From Streptomyces apocyni (GTDB lineage: Bacteria > Actinomycetota > Actinomycetes > Streptomycetales > Streptomycetaceae): DNA of 64,000 nucleotides. The DNA lies in assembly GCF_009739465.1 (NCBI RefSeq), contig NZ_WHOM01000034.1:47720-111719 (forward strand), read 5' to 3'. Under the pieces are notes generated by a model, which did no database searches, had not been told where the DNA came from, and saw only the letters and a list, made by a program, of their open reading frames with translations. Position 1 is the first letter of the stretch, and each line of letters opens with the position of its first letter. Below are positions 56,217 through 63,255 of the stretch, piece by piece. A program made the position numbers and the translations under genes.

Positions 56217-57164
56217 ATGCGGTCCATCCTCATCCTGACCGGCCGGGACGACCTCACGGCCGATGCGGTGATCGAGGAGTTGGTGAAGCGCGGTGAGGAC
56301 GTCGTCAGGTATGACACTGGCGACTTTCCCACCGCTTCCCGCCTGGCCGTCTCCCTTACCGGAGACGGCTGGACGGGGTCGCTCACCGGCTCCCGTGCCG
56401 TCCGCCTGGAAAGCATCAAGTCGGTGTGGTGGCGTCGCCCCAACGAGTTTCGGACCCCCGGAGACTGGCCCGGACACGCGCGCGCCCTCGCGGTGTCGGA
56501 GGCACGGTCGGGCCTACTCGGCGTGCTCGGGTCGATGCCCGTCCGGTGGATCAACCACCCGAGCAGAGACGCCGCCGCGAACTACAAGCCCGTTCAACTC
56601 GCCGTGGCCGCGCGCTGCGGACTGGACGTGCCCCGCTCCGTCATCACGTCCGACCCCGGCCATGCGCGGGAGTTCATCGGGGCCGAGGCCGTGGTCTACA
56701 AGGGGCTCGGCGGTGGTGTGATCGGCCCTGGAGGTAAGCGCCAGTTCCTTCCCGTGGCGCTGGTGTCCGCGGACCAGGTGGACGACGGAGTGAGCGGCAC
56801 CGCCCACCTGTTCCAAGAGAGCGTGGACAAGGCGTACGAGGTGCGTTTGACGGTGATCGGTGACCGCATGTTCCCCGTCGCCATCCACACGGGCAGCGAA
56901 GCAGCGCAACTCGACTGGCGAACGGACTACCAGTCCCACCGGTACGAGGTGGTGGGCATGCCCCCGAACGTGGAAAGGGGGGTCCACCGACTCATGGACG
57001 AACTTGGCTTGTTCTTCGGTGCGCTGGACTTTGCCGTCACCCCGGACGGACGTTGGGTGTTCTTCGAGGTGAACCCCAACGGCCAATGGCACTGGCTCGC
57101 TGTCAGGGCCGGTGTCCCGCTCGTTGAGGCCATGGCCGACGCCTTGCAAGGAGAGACAGCATGA
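56217..57164 (+). CDS. tgmB: ATP-grasp ribosomal peptide maturase
   Basis: 315 residues from ATG 56217, one base after the precursor stop. TIGR04187-like/MvdD-type ligase: N-terminal substrate-binding half (W-W-R-R-P-N-E-F motif near 65), N-H-P-S-R-D-A-A-A-N-Y-K-P linker, ATP-binding V-V-Y-K-G-L-G-G-G, and Mg-binding D-F-A-V-T...F-F-E-V-N-P-N-G-Q-W near 280. Phosphorylates acidic side chains of the precursor core and links them to hydroxyl side chains. Overlaps tgmC by 4 nt (ATGA). Confidence 0.9.
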   Translation: MRSILILTGRDDLTADAVIEELVKRGEDVVRYDTGDFPTASRLAVSLTGDGWTGSLTGSRAVRLESIKSVWWRRPNEFRTPGDWPGHARALAVSEARSGLLGVLGSMPVRWINHPSRDAAANYKPVQLAVAARCGLDVPRSVITSDPGHAREFIGAEAVVYKGLGGGVIGPGGKRQFLPVALVSADQVDDGVSGTAHLFQESVDKAYEVRLTVIGDRMFPVAIHTGSEAAQLDWRTDYQSHRYEVVGMPPNVERGVHRLMDELGLFFGALDFAVTPDGRWVFFEVNPNGQWHWLAVRAGVPLVEAMADALQGETA

Positions 57165-58324
57165 CCGAAGCACCTCCATGGACCACAGCCGCCGCAGCGC
57201 TTGCCGACACGGTGACCGCTGACGCTCCAGCGTGGCACGACGCTGTGAGCAACACCCCCCGTCACCGGCTGGTCCCGCGCTGGTGGCACCGCGTCCCGGA
57301 CAGCCCCACGCGGGAATGGGAGTTGGTAGACCACCCTGAGGAGTCCCCCGAGCGGCTGCACGCCGCCTACTCGGACAAGACACTCGTAACTCGCGTCGGC
57401 CCCACGCACGCCGACCAGGCTAACCTCGGTGAACGCGGCAAGGGGGACCCCACGTCATCCAGTACTTTGCCGGGGCTCATCGTGTCGATGGCACACCGGC
57501 TCGACGTCGAGCGCGGGCACCGAGTGCTGGACGTGGGCACGGGCTCGGGATACTCCGCCGCCCTGTTCGCCCGCCGCTTCGGGGACGCCAACGTGACCAG
57601 CGTGGACGTGGACCCGTATCTGGTCGAGGCTGCCCGTAACCGTCTCGCCGAGTTCGGGCGCACGCCGCGTGTGGAGGCCATCGACGCCACCGGGGAACTT
57701 CCGGAGCCGGAATACGACCGCATCATGGCGACCGTTTCCGTACGGCCGGTCCCTCCGCCATGGCTGCGCGCGCTCCGCCCCGGCGGACGGCTCGTAACGA
57801 CCATCGCCCACACCGCCCTGCTGATCACGGCGGACATGGGAACCGACGGCGTCGCGCGAGGCACGGTCCAACCCGACCCGGCGACGTTCATGGAGACCCG
57901 GCAGGAACAGGAAGCGGACTACCCGCCGAAGCTCGACGACGCGTTCAGGTTCGCCCGAGTGCGACAGGGTGATGACGTACGGCCCCCGGACGGGCCGATT
58001 CCCGACCTGTGGCGGGAATGGGCCCTTCGGTGGCTCTACGAGCTGGACACGCCCGGAGTCGAGACCCGCGCGGCCACGTACCCCGACGACGGACGCCGTG
58101 TGGTGTGGCTACTCGCCGTGGACGGTTCGTGGGCACGCGCCGAAGACGGGCCGAAGTCCATCGTCCACCAGGGTGGCCCCCGTCGGCTCTGGGACGACCT
58201 GGAGCGAGTCCGCCGCAAGTGGGAAGAGAACAACCGGTTCTCCCTGCACGCGCTCCGGGTGGAACTCAAGCCGGACGGCAGCAGATTGCTGTCGCCCGAC
58301 GGATCGTGGGTCTTCGCTGTCTGA
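57161..58324 (+). CDS. tgmC: PIMT-like methyltransferase of the ATP-grasp peptide system
   Basis: 387 residues. The SAM site is L-D-V-G-T-G-S-G-Y-S-A (124-133 region), preceded by T-S-S-S-T-L-P-G-L-I-V-S-M, the counterpart of the T-x-S-x-P motif of protein L-isoaspartate O-methyltransferases. The ~150-residue C-terminal extension (W-R-E-W-A-L-R-W...) is typical of TIGR04188 proteins. In characterised graspetides such as fuscimiditide the equivalent enzyme methylates an Asp in the crosslinked peptide, which then cyclises to an aspartimide. Translationally coupled to tgmB; last gene before an IS remnant 7 nt downstream. Confidence 0.9.
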   Translation: MTEAPPWTTAAAALADTVTADAPAWHDAVSNTPRHRLVPRWWHRVPDSPTREWELVDHPEESPERLHAAYSDKTLVTRVGPTHADQANLGERGKGDPTSSSTLPGLIVSMAHRLDVERGHRVLDVGTGSGYSAALFARRFGDANVTSVDVDPYLVEAARNRLAEFGRTPRVEAIDATGELPEPEYDRIMATVSVRPVPPPWLRALRPGGRLVTTIAHTALLITADMGTDGVARGTVQPDPATFMETRQEQEADYPPKLDDAFRFARVRQGDDVRPPDGPIPDLWREWALRWLYELDTPGVETRAATYPDDGRRVVWLLAVDGSWARAEDGPKSIVHQGGPRRLWDDLERVRRKWEENNRFSLHALRVELKPDGSRLLSPDGSWVFAV

Positions 58325-58330
58325 CGGACA

Positions 58331-58777
58331 CTAGTTGGACTCCGTTAGGTCTTCTCGTTCGGCCTGCTTGGGAGCACGTTGGACGTATGGACATTAGACA
58401 AGTGGAGGGTCTGCGCGCTGATCTGGCGGAGTTCGTTGCGGACGTCTTCGCTGCGGTGCCACGGCGGGATCAGCGGGACAAGGCCGACTGTTATCTACGC
58501 GGACTGATGCTGGACGGACGGCGCAAGTCGATCCAGGCGATGGCCTCGCGGCTGCCGGACGGCAACGAACAGAACCTTCAGCAGTTCGTGAACCAGTCGC
58601 CATGGAACCCGCAGCCGGTCCGGCGACGGATCGCCGAGCGCGTGGCGAGGTCTCTGGCGCTCTTCAGGGCTTGCTGAGGTGCTGGACCGGGACCTGCACC
58701 GCCTGCCATCGCCCACTACCGCGTCACCACCAACGCAAACACTCAAGACCCACGCAAACCTAACGGAGTCCTACTAG
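58331..58777 (+). mobile_element. Internally deleted IS701-type element (447 bp)
   Basis: Terminal inverted repeats of 20 nt at 58331-58350 and 58758-58777 match with one mismatch and begin/end in CTAG, the type of 4-bp target duplicated by IS701 elements. Inside is only the 5' end of the transposase. The element is too short to be autonomous and could be moved in trans. Confidence 0.8.
58387..58677 (+). pseudogene. Truncated IS701-family transposase
   Basis: 96 residues: R-A-D-L-A-E-F-V-A-D-V-F...R-R-D-Q-R-D-K-A-D-C-Y-L-R-G-L-M-L-D-G-R-R-K-S-I-Q-A-M-A is the IS701 DDE N-terminus. The DDE core is missing; the frame ends soon after S-L-A-L-F-R-A-C. The following 80 nt up to the right repeat are the 3' remnant. 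Confidence 0.85.
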
Positions 58778-59128
58778 CGCAGGGCACCGCCCGCGTCCGC
58801 GACCGGCCAGGCCCGGGCGGGAACCCTCGTCGTCCGCGCGAAGCACGGGGGCAGCGACGTCTGGCACCCTCCTTTGGGCTGCGAATAAGTCAGGTTACGC
58901 GGGCATCCTGCTGCGTTCCATTAGGGGGAATAGGAAGTTGAGGTGGTGGGATCAGCGTGGGCGCATCTGGATCTATCTGGCTCATTCGCACCTACCCGAA
59001 CCTCAATTCCCCCTCAAGTAGGGAGATGTCGTCTGCATGTCCATGCTCCACTCTCCTGCGAAGGGAAGCGCACGCGTCCGTGCGCGACTCCTGTACCCGA
59101 CCAGTCCAGGAAACCCGAAGGAGAGCAC
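58778..59128. other. 351-nt stretch without a recognised gene
   Basis: No ORF with support. An interrupted inverted repeat is present: AGGGGGAA (58923-58930) plus TTGAGGT (58938-58944) against the continuous complement at 59000-59014. It lies upstream of the secreted-protein gene and might be regulatory or an old element end. Confidence 0.4.
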
Positions 59129-59725
59129 GTGCAGTCCACAAAAAGCTGTGAAGAAACCTCGGTCAACTGCGGTGGCGCTCGACTGAAGCTCAGTAATCGC
59201 GTTTCCGCAGCCGCCGTCTCGACTGTCATGGCCGGCGCTCTCGTCGCAGGCATTGCACCGGTCGCGCAGGCTGCGAACGCAGAATCCACCCGCTCCAGCT
59301 CCTCCGTCTCAACCGCCCACCCGGAGGCCGCGAACCAGGCTTTTGAGAAGGCCAGGTTGAGAGTGCTGGCGACCAGCCAGCCGCAGACGGTCAAGGTCGG
59401 CGAAGGGGCCGTCATAGAGTTCGCTCTGCCCGAGACCGCTAAGGGCGATGGCGTGATCTCGCCACAGGCGCATTGGAACTGGGGCTGGGTCACCGGCACG
59501 CTCTACCTGAACAAGGCCGAGACCCATAAGGCTGCACTCGGGACCGCAGGGGTCGCGGCCATCATTAACAGCCTCCCCATCCCTGATTGGGCAAAAACTG
59601 CGGTCTTGGGCGTTGCCGGCGTAGTCGTCTATCAGGCAGGGGTCGCCAGTAAAGAAGATCGCTGCATCAAGATCAAGGTTCCCACTGCCTCGGTACGCCG
59701 CTACTCTGGGGAACACTGCGACTGA
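59129..59725 (+). CDS. Secreted protein with Gly/Ala-rich hydrophobic segment
   Basis: 198 residues from GTG 59129 (gaaggag 6 nt upstream); the longer frame from 58943 is not supported. A Sec-type signal sequence (hydrophobic 28-45, A-Q-A-A-N cleavage region near 48-51). The mature part has H-W-N-W-G-W-V-T-G-T-L-Y-L-N-K-A-E-T followed by a Gly/Ala/Val-rich membrane-active-looking stretch (about 140-175) and two Cys near the C-terminus (D-R-C-I-K-I-K-V and E-H-C-D). I recall short Streptomyces exported proteins of this style; no function known. A toxin-like role is speculative. Confidence 0.7.
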   Translation: MQSTKSCEETSVNCGGARLKLSNRVSAAAVSTVMAGALVAGIAPVAQAANAESTRSSSSVSTAHPEAANQAFEKARLRVLATSQPQTVKVGEGAVIEFALPETAKGDGVISPQAHWNWGWVTGTLYLNKAETHKAALGTAGVAAIINSLPIPDWAKTAVLGVAGVVVYQAGVASKEDRCIKIKVPTASVRRYSGEHCD

Positions 59726-59735
59726 AAGGTGGCTG

Positions 59736-60017
59736 ATGAGCGAGGTGACTCCTGCCAAGGGCAGCTACTGGCGAATCCGGCGAGCCCCCCTCCTGTTCGC
59801 CTTGCTCTTCGTGGTAGCGATCGTCGTCACTGCGATCAGAAATCCGCACGGCGTCCTCGGGCCGATCACTGAATGGGCATCGCTGAGTGTGGGGCTGATA
59901 GCAGCTGTCGTAGCTGGTGGATTCAACGCTGCCACCGAGCGGAAGCTGCTGCCGGCGCTACTGGTCGGCCTCATGATCGGGTACGTGGCGGCTGGAGTCA
60001 CCTCGTCACTCAGATGA
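59736..60017 (+). CDS. Small three-helix membrane protein
   Basis: 93 residues, ATG 59736 just 10 nt after the secreted-protein stop, with aaaggtgg upstream. Hydrophobic segments near 17-36, 46-66 and 71-90 fill nearly the whole protein. Co-transcription with the secreted protein suggests a functional pair, for example an export or self-protection partner. No family recognised. Confidence 0.65.
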   Translation: MSEVTPAKGSYWRIRRAPLLFALLFVVAIVVTAIRNPHGVLGPITEWASLSVGLIAAVVAGGFNAATERKLLPALLVGLMIGYVAAGVTSSLR

Positions 60018-60141
60018 GCGAGGAGGTGTCGGACGCTGTATCTCTCGCATCCCTGGCGGCACGACCGTTGACCCTCTGAAGGTTGCTGGAAAGGCTGAAG
60101 CCTGTCCAGCAACCTTCAGGCTTGGGTGGATCAAGTCCAGC

Positions 60142-60363
60142 ATCGTTCACACCACAGGCGTCCAGGCCACGCTCAAGAGCTGCACCGAGGCCGTCCGTGA
60201 CCAGCTGCGCCTGCTGGCCGAGGAAAGAGCACACCACGATCACCGAGCTCCTCGAGGAGCTCGCGAAGTCGCGCCCCACCCGTACCGAGCGTGAGCAGCA
60301 GGCCCTCGAGACCGCCCGGCACCTCGGCGTGGAGTACACCCCCGAGCCGCGTGACGGACATGC
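60142..60363 (+). pseudogene. Remnant of a ribbon-helix-helix-type antitoxin
   Basis: Frame A gives T-T-G-V-Q-A-T-L-K-S-C-T-E-A-V-R-D-Q-L-R-L-L-A-E-E; after one extra A in the AAA run at 60224-60226, frame B continues E-H-T-T-I-T-E-L-L-E-E-L-A-K-S-R-P-T-R. Together this resembles small CopG/RHH antitoxins of Streptomyces. There is no start codon in a suitable place and no toxin gene follows, so it appears to be a dead fragment. Confidence 0.5.
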
Positions 60364-60374
60364 CGGTGACAGCC

Positions 60375-60938
60375 TCACGAGGTCCACGGCGGGGACGGTG
60401 AAGGGCCCGGCCGCACAGCGATCGGGTCGCCCTTGGCCCAGTCGCGGTAGGACACCGAGAACTTCTCGTGAGGCGCGTCGCGGGTGACGCCGTCGACCTC
60501 GGATGTGGCGGGAACCTCGGTCTCCAGCACCATGGGCAGGTCACGGGAGTCGACTGTCAGGACGAAGCTGACCAGGCCGTTGGGGTGTTCGGCAACATGC
60601 GGATGGTAGAACGCGCCGATGGCCGGGTCCACGGCGAGGTCGCTCAGGGGGGAACGGCCGGAGAGGGTCAGGGTCCCGCCGGTCCGTAGCGAGCGGAAGT
60701 CACGCGCGTGGTCGACAAGCGCGACGAGTTTCAGGTCGACCCCGACCAGCCCTTGGGCGATCATCGCGCTGCGGATGTCCTCGGCTCCACGGGTGTTCTC
60801 CAGGTTTGTGGTCGCCGGTCCGCCGGGCCACACTCCTCGTACGACGCCGACGCCGATGGCCAGAGCACCGGCCGCGAGCGTGGAGATCACCCAGCGGCGC
60901 TTCAGCGAGGGTTGACGGGTTTGCCTGCCGGAGCGCAT
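60375..60938 (-). CDS. Membrane-anchored extracytoplasmic protein, probably the broken-off C-terminus of the sigma factor gene
   Basis: From ATG 60938, 187 residues: basic N-terminus, one membrane helix (W-V-I-S-T-L-A-A-G-A-L-A-I-G-V-G-V-V), then an exterior domain with V-D-L-K-L-V-A-L-V-D-H-A-R-D-F-R-S and a Pro-rich end. The same frame is open upstream to 61052, overlapping the sigma gene. Because the sigma frame turns Arg-rich and non-constrained exactly where this one becomes protein-like, one frameshift near 60973-60977 (G5 run) probably separates two parts of a single protein. An independent overlapping gene is the alternative. Confidence 0.55.
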   Translation of the reverse strand: MRSGRQTRQPSLKRRWVISTLAAGALAIGVGVVRGVWPGGPATTNLENTRGAEDIRSAMIAQGLVGVDLKLVALVDHARDFRSLRTGGTLTLSGRSPLSDLAVDPAIGAFYHPHVAEHPNGLVSFVLTVDSRDLPMVLETEVPATSEVDGVTRDAPHEKFSVSYRDWAKGDPIAVRPGPSPSPPWTS

Positions 60939-61881
60939 CGGACCGGGGACAGGCTGTGGGGACGGCGGCGACGGGGGACCGCCGGACCCTGGAGCCGCTA
61001 TGGCAGACCTCTTGGATTCGGTGTTCGATCGCGCGGCGCAGGCCGAGGCCAAGCAGGAGCGGGAACACGACGGGGGCGTGCATCCGCAGTTGCTCGCGCT
61101 GCTCTACGCGCCAGACCTCGCAGTCGCCGCAGGTCGGGCAGGTGTCCAGGTGCCGCTGTACGAGCTTGGCCAACTCGGCGGTGAACCTCGCGCCGTTCCG
61201 GTCCTCGTACTCCTCCAGGAGAGTGCGCAGCTCCGGGCACTTGGTGCGGTCCCCGCGCACCAGGAGCAGCAGACCGACGTAACGGCCGACCTTCTTGGTG
61301 AGGTGGGTGCAGTGGTCGCTGACGGTGGAGGGATTCCGGCCGAGCTTTACGGCGATCCTGCCCGGCCGGATGCCTTTGGTGAACCGCAGCTGGAAGAGGC
61401 GCCGTTCCTCCTCACTCAGGGCGGTCCTGACCTCTTCGATCAGGCGCGCTGCCTCGTCCGTCGCGGCCGGGTCGTCGCGGACTTCCCTCTGCCGGGCGAG
61501 TGCGCCGTCGCTCAGCTCTGCCACCGCGCTCTCGTCTGCCGCGAGGAGCTCGCGGTGCTTGCGCCAGTTCGCGTACCTCCGGTTCCGCGCCACGCCGTGC
61601 AGCCATGGGCCGAGCAGGCGGGGCGCCGGGATGGTGACGTGCTGCTCCAGGTAGCGGAAGGCGTCGTAGAAGGTCTCCTGCACCACGTCCTCGGTCGCGG
61701 TCAGGTCGTACCCCATGGCCGGGGCCACCCGACGGACGATCGGATCCTGGTGGCGGCGGGCAATCTCCTCGTAGACGCGGCCGCGGGCCTGGGCGTCCGG
61801 CCGTGGTTCTGCCTCCAGTTCGTCCAGCAGCGCGTCGTCGATCGGATCCCTGTCGGGTTGCTGCCTCATCGCCTCTGACAC
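60700..61881 (-). CDS. ECF-type sigma factor with zinc-binding C-terminal part, frame broken
   Basis: Start at GTG 61881 (gggg upstream; 61902 also possible). Sigma region 2 (Y-D-L-T-A-T-E-D-V-V-Q-E-T-F-Y-D-A-F-R-Y) and region 4 (L-S-E-E-E-R-R-L-F-Q-L-R-F-T-K-G-I-R-P-G-R-I-A-V-K-L-G-R) are clear, then H-L-D-T-C-P-T-C-G-D-C, an anti-sigma-like zinc motif, and a hydrophobic stretch. Beyond about 60975 the frame is Arg-rich and meaningless to its stop at 60700; the real continuation is most likely the membrane frame below. Such sigma/anti-sigma-like fusions are known in Streptomyces; the signal is unknown. Confidence 0.7.
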   Translation of the reverse strand: MSEAMRQQPDRDPIDDALLDELEAEPRPDAQARGRVYEEIARRHQDPIVRRVAPAMGYDLTATEDVVQETFYDAFRYLEQHVTIPAPRLLGPWLHGVARNRRYANWRKHRELLAADESAVAELSDGALARQREVRDDPAATDEAARLIEEVRTALSEEERRLFQLRFTKGIRPGRIAVKLGRNPSTVSDHCTHLTKKVGRYVGLLLLVRGDRTKCPELRTLLEEYEDRNGARFTAELAKLVQRHLDTCPTCGDCEVWRVEQREQLRMHAPVVFPLLLGLGLRRAIEHRIQEVCHSGSRVRRSPVAAVPTACPRSDALRQANPSTLAEAPLGDLHARGRCSGHRRRRRTRSVARRTGDHKPGEHPWSRGHPQRDDRPRAGRGRPETRRACRPRA

Positions 61882-62413
61882 GGACCGGTCCCCCTCACGC
61901 AACGTCGTCGGACACGGCTGTTCGCCAGATCCCCCGGACTCCCGAATCCAAGGGTTCCGGCGAAGCCCAACGAAGCCAGCTGGAAATGAAGATCGCGTCG
62001 GGCGGTGACGAGCTCACGCCACCGGCCGCGGGTGGGCTCTTCGCTGTCCAGCCGTTGCGGCGCCACGTGTCCGGCGGAGAGCGGGAGGCCGGCCATGAAG
62101 TGGACGATGTCGATGTAGTACGCGTACATGTCGCCGCGGGTCTGTTCGGCCAGCCGGCCGAAGCGTGGTTCCTGGCCGGTGCCGCGGGGCTCGCCGGGCA
62201 GGCAGGCCTGCCTGGGGACCTCGTACCATCCCCTGACCCTGAAGCGGCCCGGGGCGCTAAGGAATGGCTGTCGAAGCGGATGCCCCGCGGTGCTACGTAC
62301 CAGGCGACAGCGCGCCAGCCGTCGTTCGTCGAGGGTTCGACCTCGACGCAGCCCGCTCCGGGGCGCCTTCGTTCGACAAGTTCTGCCACGACGTGCAGTT
62401 CCTCCTCAAGCAC
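61866..62413 (-). pseudogene. Frameshifted orphan gene
   Basis: The start (M-L-E-E-E-L-H-V-V-A-E-L-V-E-R-R) runs to H-S-L-A-P-R-A, then the protein-like frame switches: the next frame reads R-F-R-V-R-G-W-Y-E-V-P-R-Q-A-C-L-P-G...R-G-D-M-Y-A-Y-Y-I-D-I-V-H-F-M-A-G-L-P and runs to the stop at 61866. The switch lies near 62240-62262 beside GGCCCGGGG. The Leu in H-S-L-A is TTA. About 180 residues if repaired; soluble. The stop overlaps the sigma factor start region, so the two may be one operon. Family unknown. Confidence 0.5.
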
Positions 62414-62641
62414 GACGCACGGTCATGATCTGCGGCATGGGCTGACACATATGCGCCAGGACCAAACCATGTCGGCCCTGTGCCCACCTGAACGGGCGTT
62501 TCGTCCCGGCAGGGCTGCTTGATGACTCGGGTGGCAAGGCGGCTTTAAGGTAGGCGTGCGTGTGTGATGATCGGGTCGTGAGCGCCCCTAGGCTCTGCAG
62601 TTGCGTGCGGGATCGCCCGCAGAGGCAAGGGGGTGCCGGGA

Positions 62642-62953
62642 ATGAGCAGTGTCGGAACCGCGCGGCTGCTGATCGGCAATGGCGGTGAGGCGGCGCTGGA
62701 GCTGACCGTGGAGCCCTGGGCGGAGACGCACCAGATGCTCCCGAAGCAGACGTGGGCTATTGTCACCCACTCGCCTGCAGCGGATGGGTCATGGTCCGGA
62801 ACTCTGCGCAGGAACGAACCATTCCAGGTCGACCATCGGCCCGAATCGGTCACGGTGTGGGTCAACGGCAACTGCTTCCACCTCAGCAACGCGGAGGGAA
62901 CCACGATCGACTCGGCCGACTGGCAGTGCCCTGCTCAGGGCACTGCCTCCTGA
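62642..62953 (+). CDS. Small hypothetical protein before the IS block
   Basis: 103 residues from ATG 62642 (aaggggg 9 nt upstream; GTG 62633 also in frame). Strand-rich: G-T-A-R-L-L-I-G-N-G-G-E-A-A-L-E-L-T-V-E-P-W, F-Q-V-D-H-R-P-E-S-V-T-V-W-V-N-G-N, two Cys. Upstream 62414-62641 has nothing I can call. The IS630 end begins 3 nt after the stop. Function unknown. Confidence 0.6.
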   Translation: MSSVGTARLLIGNGGEAALELTVEPWAETHQMLPKQTWAIVTHSPAADGSWSGTLRRNEPFQVDHRPESVTVWVNGNCFHLSNAEGTTIDSADWQCPAQGTAS

Positions 62954-62955
62954 CC

Positions 62956-63245
62956 TAGTGCCGCATCAGGCAACGTTCGCCCTGTCGACGACGGCGCGTA
63001 GGCGCCGGTCGTCGGCGTGGCGGTTTCGCCAGATGATATAGCGGCGGATCATGCTGCCCTGTTCCTTGTGGTCGGCGTGGTCGGTGCCGTCGAGGGTGAA
63101 GTAGCGCAGGGCTGTGAACTGGGCCTCGATGCGGTTGAGCCAGGAGCTGTTGGTCGGGGTGTAGGCCATCTCGACGTTGTTCGCCGCTGCCCAGGTGGCG
63201 ACGCGCTGGCACTTCTTCGTGGTCAGGTGCGGGGAGAGGAAGCCC
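62956..63245 (-). mobile_element. IS630-type transposase fragment (C-terminus and right end)
   Basis: The minus-strand frame gives Y-T-P-T-N-S-S-W-L-N-R-I-E-A-Q-F-T-A-L-R-Y-F-T-L-D-G-T-D-H, the last part of the IS630 DDE domain including the E of the triad, ending R-A-N-V-A at 62966. The outer end (TAGTGCCGCATCAGGCAACG, from 62956) looks like the terminal repeat next to a TA target. Its upstream (N-terminal) part is cut by the IS110 sequence. Confidence 0.75.
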
Positions 63246-63255
63246 CTATGTTTCG

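Noticed and set aside
58943..59128. N-terminal extension of the secreted protein
   Set aside because: The GTG at 59129 has a strong ribosome binding site and is followed by a signal sequence; the extension would bury it.
60083..60487. Single 134-residue protein
   Set aside because: Only the middle part is protein-like; both ends are out-of-frame sequence, so it is treated as an antitoxin relic.
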